Source: Acidovorax sp. NB1 (lineage in GTDB: Bacteria > Pseudomonadota > Gammaproteobacteria > Burkholderiales > Burkholderiaceae_C). From it: a stretch of 64,000 bases of DNA. The translations under genes were made by a program, and so were the position numbers. The stretch covers positions 1 to 64,000 of the forward strand of contig NZ_BJHU01000016.1 in the NCBI RefSeq assembly GCF_005405905.1, read 5' to 3'. Under the pieces are notes generated by a model, which saw nothing but the letters and a program-made list of their open reading frames with translations, did no database searches and had not been told where the DNA came from. Of the stretch, positions 1 to 6,698 are shown piece after piece (positions within the stretch are counted from its first letter, which is position 1; every line of letters begins with the position of its first letter).

Positions 1-106
1 CGCAGGAGGGGGCCTCGCCTGACGGCTCGGGAATACCAACTACCAGTTCAAAAAAAGGAGGTGCTACCGAACCATCCAACCTATAGTTATCCACAGCTGG
101 CTTCTA

Positions 107-331
107 ATGGAACCAGCTTCAGCCCCTGGTCAATGTTCGACTGGCACTGCTGATCACGATTGCACTGGCGCTAACAGCATCAGTGCCGATGGAGAAATGC
201 CCTCACTTCTGAGCGTATGGCTATCAGCTACTGACCAATTTGCGGACTGGATCGAGCAGCCATACGCCTCGGACTCTGATCTGCTGACCGCGCTTTGCCA
301 AGCGCAAGTTTCGTTGATGGCCTCTCGCTGA
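107..331 (+). CDS. Small hypothetical protein (74 aa)
   Basis: I do not recognise this short reading frame. It encodes an acidic, soluble-looking protein with no membrane segment or signal peptide. A strong ribosome-binding-like AAGGAGGTG lies at 55-63, too far (over 40 bases) from this ATG to serve it directly, so the true start may differ or the frame may not be translated. It precedes the coupled genes from 475 onward in the same direction. Its composition matches the surrounding island rather than the core chromosome. The 1-106 stretch before it shows no other gene. Confidence 0.3.
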   Translation: MEPASAPGQCSTGTADHDCTGANSISADGEMPSLLSVWLSATDQFADWIEQPYASDSDLLTALCQAQVSLMASR

Positions 332-474
332 GACCCTGTCTCTCGTCGGCTGCTTTTCTGCGACCGCACTGATTTCTCTCTCGCTTGCCTTCCATCCGCC
401 ATTCGTTCGCGGAGGACTACGCACGCTCGTTTGTTTTCGCCGCTTTGTTTCGTTCCCTACCTATGGAGATTCCC

Positions 475-864
475 ATGACCACAACACCCGAATCCACATT
501 AAGTCTGGCGTCATCTTCACCTACCGTCGCCACCGTCATCTACTCCAACACTGCCAAGTTTCCGCTGGGCCAAATCGTCGCCACGCCAGGCGCTTTGGAA
601 CTGCTGCAAGAAACTGGCTTCAGCGCGGCAGCCCTGATCAGCCGTCACGTGCATGGCGATTGGGGCGATCTGTGCGACGAAGACCGCGCAGAAAACGACT
701 TCGCCATCTCCCGCAGGTTGCGGATTCTGAGTTGCTATCGGCTGGTCGATGCAGAGCGACTGGCTGCGACACCCAGAGACAAACGTTCGTCGCTTCCAAC
801 ACTATGGATCATCACTGAAGCCGACCGTAGCGTGACTACGCTGTTGTGTCCAGATGAGTATTGA
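475..864 (+). CDS. Plasmid/ICE-type conserved protein of unknown function
   Basis: The 129-aa product belongs, by pattern, to a family common on proteobacterial plasmids and integrative elements. Hallmarks are ATPGALELL near residue 35, RHVHGDWGDL in the middle and WIITEADRSVTTLL at the C-terminus. The function is not established. The start at 475 is chosen because GGAG at 465-468 sits at proper spacing; a longer frame opens at 385 but has no comparable site. The 3' end overlaps the next gene by 11 bases, which suggests translational coupling. It is a useful marker that the left part of the window is mobile DNA. Confidence 0.72.
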   Translation: MTTTPESTLSLASSSPTVATVIYSNTAKFPLGQIVATPGALELLQETGFSAAALISRHVHGDWGDLCDEDRAENDFAISRRLRILSCYRLVDAERLAATPRDKRSSLPTLWIITEADRSVTTLLCPDEY

Positions 865-1603
865 TATGTCCAATGCCGTCTCATCGAAGCGCGCTGAGCC
901 GTCCTACACGTTTCAGCGCGTCCATGCGGCGCTGCAGACTGGCCATGCACTAACTGTTCAACAAAAGCGCGAAGAGCCGGTGCCAGTCTTTATGCAGCAA
1001 TCGGTTTTGGACGCATCTTGTGGGACTCACATGCTGGCGATGCTGTTGATCACCCTTGGACAGGCTAAGGCGTCGGCACTGCACGACATGTCACGGCGCA
1101 AGCATGGTGTAGCAGCTGCAGTTTGGACCGCAATGTCCCCGTACTACTTCACCGGCATCAATCCGAAAGATTGGGTGGATGCAGTGAACAGCCTTGGACT
1201 GCCACTTGAACTCACCGCTCGCTACTGCATTGAGCACGAAGTGGATGCCCCCGCCGTCAAATGGCTCATGCAAGGCGATCTGGTTGCCATTGCATTTGCC
1301 TCGGTGAAGCATCACCGCACCAAGCATTGGGCTCTCGCGGTAGGTGTGGAGGGTTTGGTGGTCGGGAAAAGCCACTTTCCGCAGCGCATCCTGCTACTGG
1401 ACAGTGGTGGCGCAGAACCATGTTTCTACGCCCATAACGCACGGCTGCGTTTGCCAGATGCTGGCCCTGGTAGCCGTCGTGCCAAGCCTGGTTGGCATAA
1501 AGAGCCCAAGCAGAAGATGATTATCTGGATGCACGAGTCGGAGTCTTGGCAACCTGAGGCGGTTCGGTTGCTAGCGGCCATACGGGTTCGGAGAACGTCA
1601 TGA
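854..1603 (+). CDS. Putative C39-like cysteine peptidase of the island
   Basis: The 249-aa protein has the layout of a papain-fold, C39-type peptidase. There is a Gln (about 49) followed by DASCGTHM with a candidate catalytic Cys near 56, then TKHWALAVG with a His near 158, and LLLDSGG with an Asp near 183. In C39 peptidases these are the oxyanion Gln, nucleophile, base and third residue. No signal peptide or transmembrane helix is visible, so it should be cytoplasmic, and no ABC transporter or bacteriocin precursor is nearby. ATG at 866, just past the upstream stop, is an alternative start. The stop overlaps the next start in an ATGA arrangement, so it is almost certainly co-translated with the FtsZ-like gene. 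The family call is by motif only; the substrate is unknown. Confidence 0.6.
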   Translation: MSIDMSNAVSSKRAEPSYTFQRVHAALQTGHALTVQQKREEPVPVFMQQSVLDASCGTHMLAMLLITLGQAKASALHDMSRRKHGVAAAVWTAMSPYYFTGINPKDWVDAVNSLGLPLELTARYCIEHEVDAPAVKWLMQGDLVAIAFASVKHHRTKHWALAVGVEGLVVGKSHFPQRILLLDSGGAEPCFYAHNARLRLPDAGPGSRRAKPGWHKEPKQKMIIWMHESESWQPEAVRLLAAIRVRRTS

Positions 1604-2049
1604 CACTAAACCGGCGCGAATGTTTGCGGACGCTGGCTCTGGTGTGCATGCCAACTCCTTCTGTCGTGTACTCGGAAAGGGTTCTTGACGATCTGTGGGC
1701 GGCGACAGAGCTAGACGCGATGCCAGCATTGGACTGGGGCGATTTGAGCGCGGTGATGGCGTGTTGGGGGCGGTCCACCTGGAACCATGCCGTTACCGGC
1801 CATCACTGCGACCTGCAAACCATGCTCCACGACAGCATCACGGCCACCGCACAGCAGGTGTCAGCAGAACACCCATCGACTGTCATCGTGGTGCTACGCG
1901 GCGGCTGCGGCTTGCATCTGGATCAGTGCAGGGCGGTATCCAGCGCGTTCCATAGCGCGGTGGCAGCTCGTTCTGAACTGTGGTTTGCAGCAGCGCCTGC
2001 CCCGGCATTGGTGGACAAGCTGCGACTGACAGTGGTCGTGAGCGGCTGA
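1600..2049 (+). CDS. FtsZ C-terminal-domain-like protein lacking the GTPase domain
   Basis: The 149-aa protein aligns by eye with the second half of FtsZ. LDWGDLSAVM (about 46-55) matches the T7 synergy loop and helix H8 (NVDFADVRTVM in E. coli FtsZ), keeping both aspartates. The last 55 residues, from VIVVLRGG to LRLTVVVSG, match the FtsZ C-terminal beta-sheet domain that ends RVTVVATG. The segment before it could be helix H7. The nucleotide-binding half, including the GGGTGTG loop, is absent, and there is no upstream frame encoding one. It is coupled (ATGA overlap) to the C39-like peptidase. A role in modulating host or element FtsZ/tubulin polymers is inference. The N-terminus has paired arginines and a short hydrophobic run, so an atypical signal cannot be excluded. 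Confidence 0.55.
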   Translation: MTLNRRECLRTLALVCMPTPSVVYSERVLDDLWAATELDAMPALDWGDLSAVMACWGRSTWNHAVTGHHCDLQTMLHDSITATAQQVSAEHPSTVIVVLRGGCGLHLDQCRAVSSAFHSAVAARSELWFAAAPAPALVDKLRLTVVVSG

Positions 2050-2066
2050 ACCGAACTGATCAGCAC

Positions 2067-2474
2067 CTACTCAGCGGCAGCTTTACCCGGCACTTTGGCG
2101 CGCTTGGCTGCTGGCTTCTTGTCGAGCACCGCTTGATTGGCGCGACGCAGTGGCCCACCCTCGGTGGTGGGTGGATGTGCCAGCCGAATGCCACCGAACA
2201 AGTCGGCCAGGGTGATGTTCAGCACGTGGCAGATGGTGGCGAGTGTCAAAACACTCGGGTTCACCAGACCCAGCTCCAGTTTGGACACCCGAGTGCGCTC
2301 CACCTCGGCACTCATTGCCAATTCCAACTGCGTCATGCCGTTTTGCTCGCGGAAGTGCCGCAGGTTCTGACCGACCGCCAACGTGATGGCATTCGGTATG
2401 AGTCGCACCTTGCGGCGGCGCTGAACCGGCGTCTCGCTGGCAGTGCTTTGTTTCTGTGGGGCAGTCCGTGACAT
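2067..2474 (-). CDS. XRE-family HTH transcriptional regulator
   Basis: The 135-aa protein carries a Cro/C1-type helix-turn-helix in residues about 32-92 (GQNLRHFREQNGMTQLELA ... VNPSVLTLATICHVL), flanked by a basic N-terminal arm and a basic, Lys/Ala-rich C-terminal tail (KKPAAKRAKVPGKAAAE). It is convergent with the peptidase/FtsZ-like operon and divergent from the lipoprotein gene. A perfect inverted repeat at 2519-2547 in the divergent region is the obvious candidate operator, so it probably represses itself and perhaps the lipoprotein-hydrolase pair. The DNA-binding domain is certain; the regulon is inferred from position. Confidence 0.85.
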   Translation of the reverse strand: MSRTAPQKQSTASETPVQRRRKVRLIPNAITLAVGQNLRHFREQNGMTQLELAMSAEVERTRVSKLELGLVNPSVLTLATICHVLNITLADLFGGIRLAHPPTTEGGPLRRANQAVLDKKPAAKRAKVPGKAAAE

Positions 2475-2518
2475 GCTCCACAGGCTCTCGAAATGTGCCT
2501 ACTGAGGAAACGTCTTAT

Positions 2519-2547
2519 AAGGAACATTACATGCCAGAATGTTCCTT
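2519..2547. promoter_or_regulatory. Perfect 10-bp inverted repeat, candidate XRE operator
   Basis: AAGGAACATT (2519-2528) and AATGTTCCTT (2538-2547) are exact reverse complements separated by nine bases, giving a 19-bp centre-to-centre spacing near two helical turns. The site lies between the divergent XRE regulator and the lipoprotein gene, the usual place for an autoregulatory operator. There is no T-run after it, so it does not look like a terminator. Binding by the XRE protein is inferred. Confidence 0.6.
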
Positions 2548-2584
2548 GAGAGGCACAAATTTTTACAATCAACAGGAAGAAAAA

Positions 2585-3724
2585 ATGAACCCCAAAAGAG
2601 CTACCGCCGTGACCTTGGCGGCAACGTCCGTGGTCTTGCTGGCTGCATGCGGTGACAAAGCGCCGTCCTGCGCTGATCCGGCCACGGTGTCGCTGGTCCA
2701 GCAGATTTACCAGCAGAGCTTTGACAAAGAGCATGCCAGCATGAGCCCTGAGCGCCAGCGCAGCGTGCAGATCACCAGCAAGAACACCAAAGTCACGGTG
2801 GAGTCCATCACCACCGCTCGCAGCGACGAATCGACAGGGAAGAAAACCTGCTCAGCGGTCCTGACGGCGGTGATGCCGCAAGACGCCATTCCCACCGATC
2901 AACGGATGCTCAATCATCTACGCGGCACGTATGAGCCTCAAGGCGCAGCGTTGGATGGCAATACGGTCAAGGGCAATGTGACCTACACCGTCCAGCGCAC
3001 CGAAGACAGCAAGGAGGTTCTGGTCAAGCTCACGGGACACTTGGCATTCATGGGGTTGTTCCACGATCTGGCGATGCTCCGGGTGTTCGACAAGAGCGAA
3101 GCGGAGATTGCCAAGATCGCTGGAGAAGCTCCACCAGCAGCCGAGGCTAAGCCAGCGGAGCCAACTCCAGCGGAGGTATCGCCAGCCACCCAACCTGCGC
3201 CGGCCGTAGCTACGCCACCGCCAGTGAACATGACACCCGCTGCGGCGCCAGTCGCTCCGCCAGCCAACGTGACGGCTGCTGCTCCGGCTGTGGCTGTCCC
3301 TCACCTATGTACGGCCGCTGAGACCCCGATCTTTGCGTGTTCCACCGGAAAGAAGCGCGCCTCAGTGTGTATTGGTCGTGCTGGTGGCAATGAGCAGTTG
3401 GCGTATCGGATAGCACCGCAGGAAGGCGCAGTGGAGATGGAATATCCGAGTGGTGGCGCTGGTGCGGCTTCAGTTTTCCAGCGTGGCTCACAGGTCGCTC
3501 AAGACGGCACTACTGTGAGCTTCTTGTCCTTTGACAAAGGCAACTATCGCTATGTTGTTTATGCCGGTGACGGTGAAAATGGACGCAAGGGAGTGGTGGT
3601 GGAGCAGGGCGGCAAACGCATTGCTGATCTGCGTTGCCAAGGTGATGCTATGTCCCGTTTCGACCCCGCGCAGCTTCAAAAGATGGGGCTGAGCATAGAC
3701 AGCCGGACGCTGCCACTGCAGTGA
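2585..3724 (+). CDS. Lipoprotein with Pro/Ala-rich linker and conserved C-terminal domain
   Basis: The start at 2585 is preceded by GGAAGA and begins a lipoprotein signal: a short basic start, a hydrophobic run and the lipobox LLAAC near residue 21. The mature 379-aa precursor has an N-terminal globular part (to about 205), a linker of Pro-Ala-rich repeats (about 210-275), and a C-terminal domain of about 100 residues starting CTAAETPIFACSTGKK. That Cys-flanked module recurs in secreted or periplasmic proteobacterial proteins of unknown function. It is probably anchored in the outer membrane. It is followed after six bases by the secreted hydrolase, so the two likely form an operon. No enzyme motif is visible. 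Confidence 0.75.
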   Translation: MNPKRATAVTLAATSVVLLAACGDKAPSCADPATVSLVQQIYQQSFDKEHASMSPERQRSVQITSKNTKVTVESITTARSDESTGKKTCSAVLTAVMPQDAIPTDQRMLNHLRGTYEPQGAALDGNTVKGNVTYTVQRTEDSKEVLVKLTGHLAFMGLFHDLAMLRVFDKSEAEIAKIAGEAPPAAEAKPAEPTPAEVSPATQPAPAVATPPPVNMTPAAAPVAPPANVTAAAPAVAVPHLCTAAETPIFACSTGKKRASVCIGRAGGNEQLAYRIAPQEGAVEMEYPSGGAGAASVFQRGSQVAQDGTTVSFLSFDKGNYRYVVYAGDGENGRKGVVVEQGGKRIADLRCQGDAMSRFDPAQLQKMGLSIDSRTLPLQ

Positions 3725-3730
3725 GCACCT

Positions 3731-4756
3731 ATGTTGGAGTCAAAACAAAAAATGAAAAATCAACCTCGCACCGCTTTTCGCTCGCTTCTTGGTGCCGCAG
3801 TGCTATTTGTGGCATCCACCTCATCCTGGGCCGCCTCAGACGATGTGATTCCCATCGAGAAGTACCAACCACCCATCGTGGAGCAGTATCCACCGGCATC
3901 GTCCCATGGCTGGAACATGGAGCGACCGCTGGTGAACAATGGGCTCAACCTGTTCGCCGCCAACGTCCCGTCTTATGACGGCAAGGGCATGCTGTTCTCT
4001 AGCTGGACAGCACAGAACGGTCGAGTGTTTGAGCGCCCCACCATCATCATCGTTCATGGTGGTCACGGTGTGGCACCCGGCAACCTGGACACCGCTGTGT
4101 GGGCCAAACGCAACCTCGACGCCAACATTCTGATTCTCGATTCGTATTGGTCACGGGGGCGCACGGAAAACTGGCTCAGTTGGACTCGCTTTGGTGCCAA
4201 CATGCGTGTGCTTGATCTAATCGCCGCTGCACGGTTCACACAATCCGAAGGTGCTGATCCTAAGAAGACGTTCGTGATTGGCGACAGCCAAGGCGGATGG
4301 ACTGTGTTGCGAGCTTTTACCAATCACAACCTCAGTGGCGAAGTGAAGTCACTGCTGGCTGGTGGCGTTTCGCTGTACCCCAACTGCTACGTGAAAGAGT
4401 CCATTTTTGGTCGTGCGCCCAGCGGCAGTACGGATCGTGAAGACGCTCCTCCGCTGGGCAACTATGTGGCACCTGTGATCGCTTTCACCGGAACTGCCGA
4501 CACCGCCACGCCGCTGTCTCAGTGCAACGTGGACAAAGTGTTCAAGGGCGTCGAGAAGTGGACGAACTTTGAAGGCGCCACGCACGCATGGGACTCGCCA
4601 ACCCGAGGTGTTGGTCGTCGGGCGGAAGACAACGTGTGCACGCGGGCGCTCAACAAGTACAACCCGTTCCCGATTTGCAGCAGCAACAAGTTCACGGACA
4701 TTACGCGGAGCGACATTCTGGCGTTTGTTGAGAGGCACCTTCCAAAAGCACCGTGA
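3731..4756 (+). CDS. Secreted alpha/beta hydrolase (dienelactone-hydrolase-like)
   Basis: The protein has a Sec-type signal (hydrophobic run and SSWAAS cleavage region near residue 35) and an alpha/beta-hydrolase fold. VHGGHG provides the oxyanion region, GDSQGG holds the nucleophile Ser, TGTADTATP a likely acid, and GATHAWD the His. Several Cys residues suggest disulfides in the periplasm. The start could be ATG 3731 or the more typical signal-peptide start at 3752; the total is 334-341 aa. It follows the lipoprotein gene closely and belongs to the island cargo. The substrate is not predictable; related proteins act on esters or polymers. Confidence 0.75.
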   Translation: MLESKQKMKNQPRTAFRSLLGAAVLFVASTSSWAASDDVIPIEKYQPPIVEQYPPASSHGWNMERPLVNNGLNLFAANVPSYDGKGMLFSSWTAQNGRVFERPTIIIVHGGHGVAPGNLDTAVWAKRNLDANILILDSYWSRGRTENWLSWTRFGANMRVLDLIAAARFTQSEGADPKKTFVIGDSQGGWTVLRAFTNHNLSGEVKSLLAGGVSLYPNCYVKESIFGRAPSGSTDREDAPPLGNYVAPVIAFTGTADTATPLSQCNVDKVFKGVEKWTNFEGATHAWDSPTRGVGRRAEDNVCTRALNKYNPFPICSSNKFTDITRSDILAFVERHLPKAP

Positions 4757-4924
4757 CCGATTAAGCGGCACTAGATCAAGCCGGACAGCATTCAATGTGC
4801 CAATTGCTCTCAAGACGAATGAGCCTTCGGTGCGATCAGAATTTGTACTGATCGTCCGAGGTGGTCTAGCGGAATCCTATTGAAGCCACCAATGAAAGAT
4901 GGTTAGAAAAGTGGCTAGAAAACA

Positions 4925-4950
4925 AAAAAGCCACCTTGCGGTGGCTTTTT
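4925..4950. terminator. Bidirectional rho-independent terminator
   Basis: AAAAAGCCACC (4925-4935) and GGTGGCTTTTT (4940-4950) form a perfect 11-bp stem with a four-base loop and T-runs on both strands. It ends transcription from the island hydrolase operon and could also serve the tRNA on the other strand. The 4757-4924 stretch shows no gene. Confidence 0.85.
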
Positions 4951-4982
4951 GCTTTCTAAATCAATAACTTAGAAAATTTTTG

Positions 4983-5072
<90 letters not shown>

Positions 5073-5156
5073 GAAGCCCTCGATTATAGCCACAGGTTCC
5101 CACCGATCTGAGAGAACGGCGGCATCGAAGGCAAAAAAACTGGTGCTTGTCCGTCC

Positions 5157-6074
5157 TCAGCCTGCTTTCTGCGACGTCTGTACCATCTTCATGGCCGAGC
5201 CGATCAAGGCCGACACCTCGGTCATGTTGCTGGGCACGATGAGGGTGGTGGTGGCGTCGGATGCCACCTGGCTGTAGGCGTCCACGGCCTTCTCTGCGAC
5301 CTTGAGCTGCACGGCCTGTTCGCCGCCAGGCTGGCGGATGGCGGTGGCCACGCGCTCGATGGCCTCTGCGGTGGCCTGGGCCACGGCGCGAATGGATTCG
5401 GCCTCGCCCATGGCCTTGTTGATGACAGCCTGTTTTTCACCTTCGGAGCGGGCAATGAAGGCTTCGCGCTCGCCGGTGGCGATGTTGATCTGTTCCTGGC
5501 GGCGGCCTTCAGAAGCCGCAATCAGCGCGCGCTTTTCGCGCTCGGCAGTGATCTGGGCCTGCATGGCGTGCAGGATTTCCTTCGGCGGTGTGAGGTCCTT
5601 GATTTCGTAGCGCAGTACCTTCACGCCCCAGTTCAGCGCAGCCTCGTCGATGGCCTGCACGACCTGGGCGTTGATGATGTCGCGCTCCTCGAAGGTCTTG
5701 TCCAGCTCCAGCTTGCCGATCACGGACCGCAGCGAGGTCTGTGCCAGCTGCGTGACGGCCATGATGTAGTTGCTGGAACCGTAGCTGGCTCGCATGGGGT
5801 CGGTGACCTGGAAATACAGGATGCCGTCCACCTGCAGCTGCGTGTTGTCGCGCGTGATGCAGACCTGGCTGGGCACGTCGAGCGGAATTTCCTTGAGGCT
5901 GTGTTTGTAGGCCACCTTGTCCACAAACGGCACCAGGAAGTTCAGGCCCGGTGTGAGGGTGCCTGCATATTTGCCCAGCCGCTCTTTCACCCAGGCGTTT
6001 TGCTGGGGCACGACCTTGACGGAGCGTGCGATGAATATCACGGCAATGATGAGAATGACGATGGCGACTTCCAT
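5157..6074 (-). CDS. qmcA: SPFH/band-7 (stomatin-like) membrane protein
   Basis: The 305-aa protein begins with one membrane helix (MEVAIVILIIAVIFIARSV), then the SPFH/band-7 domain (about 20-180, with VPQQNAWVKERLGKY at its start), then an Ala/Glu-rich helical region (AEREKRALIAASEGRRQ) typical of stomatin and paraslipin coiled-coil oligomerisation. The start at 6074 is preceded by AGAGG; an upstream ATG at 6104 would put charged residues before the membrane helix. The 3'-neighbouring strand order places the NfeD gene just upstream on the same strand, the standard stomatin operon partner. Such proteins form large membrane rings and influence protease access or membrane microdomains. Confidence 0.9.
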   Translation of the reverse strand: MEVAIVILIIAVIFIARSVKVVPQQNAWVKERLGKYAGTLTPGLNFLVPFVDKVAYKHSLKEIPLDVPSQVCITRDNTQLQVDGILYFQVTDPMRASYGSSNYIMAVTQLAQTSLRSVIGKLELDKTFEERDIINAQVVQAIDEAALNWGVKVLRYEIKDLTPPKEILHAMQAQITAEREKRALIAASEGRRQEQINIATGEREAFIARSEGEKQAVINKAMGEAESIRAVAQATAEAIERVATAIRQPGGEQAVQLKVAEKAVDAYSQVASDATTTLIVPSNMTEVSALIGSAMKMVQTSQKAG

Positions 6075-6125
6075 GGGAAACCTCTCTTTTTTTGTGAGCT
6101 GCAAAGCTAAAGTGATGGCCGGTCT

Positions 6126-6551
6126 CTAAAGTGGATCCACCAGAAGGCGATTGCCCACCAATTCCGCCACCCGGTGCATCCCGGTGGAGGGTGTGACGCC
6201 AGGGCGGTGAATGGCGATCCAGGACGCGCCCCGATATTTCACGGTGGTGGTTCCATCAGGGTTCCAGCCCTCGATCAGGATCGTTTCTCCCACATCCAGA
6301 TTCACACTGCGGTCGGCGCGGGCAGAGGGCTCTCCAGGCTTTTTCTTCTTGAGGTAGTACCAGCCCACCACAGCACCGCCGCCTACCAAGGCTGCTGCCA
6401 CCAGTTGAGCCGCAATGGGCAGTCCCAGATGGGCTGCCAAAGCTGCCGCCGCGAGACCTACGGCCACCATCAGCAGATAAAACGTCCCGGTAAGCAGCTC
6501 CGCAACGACCACTGCCCCCGCTGCCAGCCACCAGATGGTGGATGCCTCCAT
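6126..6551 (-). CDS. NfeD-like membrane protein, stomatin operon partner
   Basis: The 141-aa product has two to three hydrophobic segments in the first 80 residues (AGAVVVAELLTGTFYLLMVAV and following), then a soluble domain (about 95-141) with ETILIEGWNPDGTTTVKYRG, the OB-fold characteristic of short NfeD proteins. It lacks the ClpP-like protease domain of the long form. It is transcribed with the SPFH gene 51 bases downstream and presumably partners it in the membrane. The start is ATG at 6551, since the longer frame to 6617 adds a soluble stretch ahead of the first helix. Confidence 0.87.
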   Translation of the reverse strand: MEASTIWWLAAGAVVVAELLTGTFYLLMVAVGLAAAALAAHLGLPIAAQLVAAALVGGGAVVGWYYLKKKKPGEPSARADRSVNLDVGETILIEGWNPDGTTTVKYRGASWIAIHRPGVTPSTGMHRVAELVGNRLLVDPL

Positions 6552-6698
6552 GCTGAACCTCCTTGGGTCGGTTGTGTTTAGTGCACCACATTCTGGGTCA
6601 AAAGAGTGGCAGTTCAAAGGCGCGTCAACGTTATTCCTTACACTTCGCGCCTATTTCGTTTTTTGGCCGGGCAGGGCACGTTTGCACGGAGGCTGCGC

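Larger units (their letters stand above)
1..4982. mobile_element. End of an integrated genomic island (ICE-like), abutting tRNA-Ser
   Basis: The stretch up to the tRNA is visibly less GC-rich than the rest of the window and carries genes of the kind found on plasmids and integrative elements (a conserved plasmid-type protein, C39-like peptidase, small XRE regulator) plus cargo (lipoprotein, secreted hydrolase). It stops at the 3' end of tRNA-Ser(GGA), the classic side for site-specific integration. No integrase, relaxase or second copy of the tRNA 3' end is in the window, so the other boundary and the type of element are unknown. The island call is inference from composition, gene content and the tRNA. 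Confidence 0.5.

Noticed and set aside
107-331. Antisense small frames at 154-402 and 224-424
   Set aside because: No ribosome site or motif, and they overlap the sense frame; the sense frame itself is kept only at low confidence.
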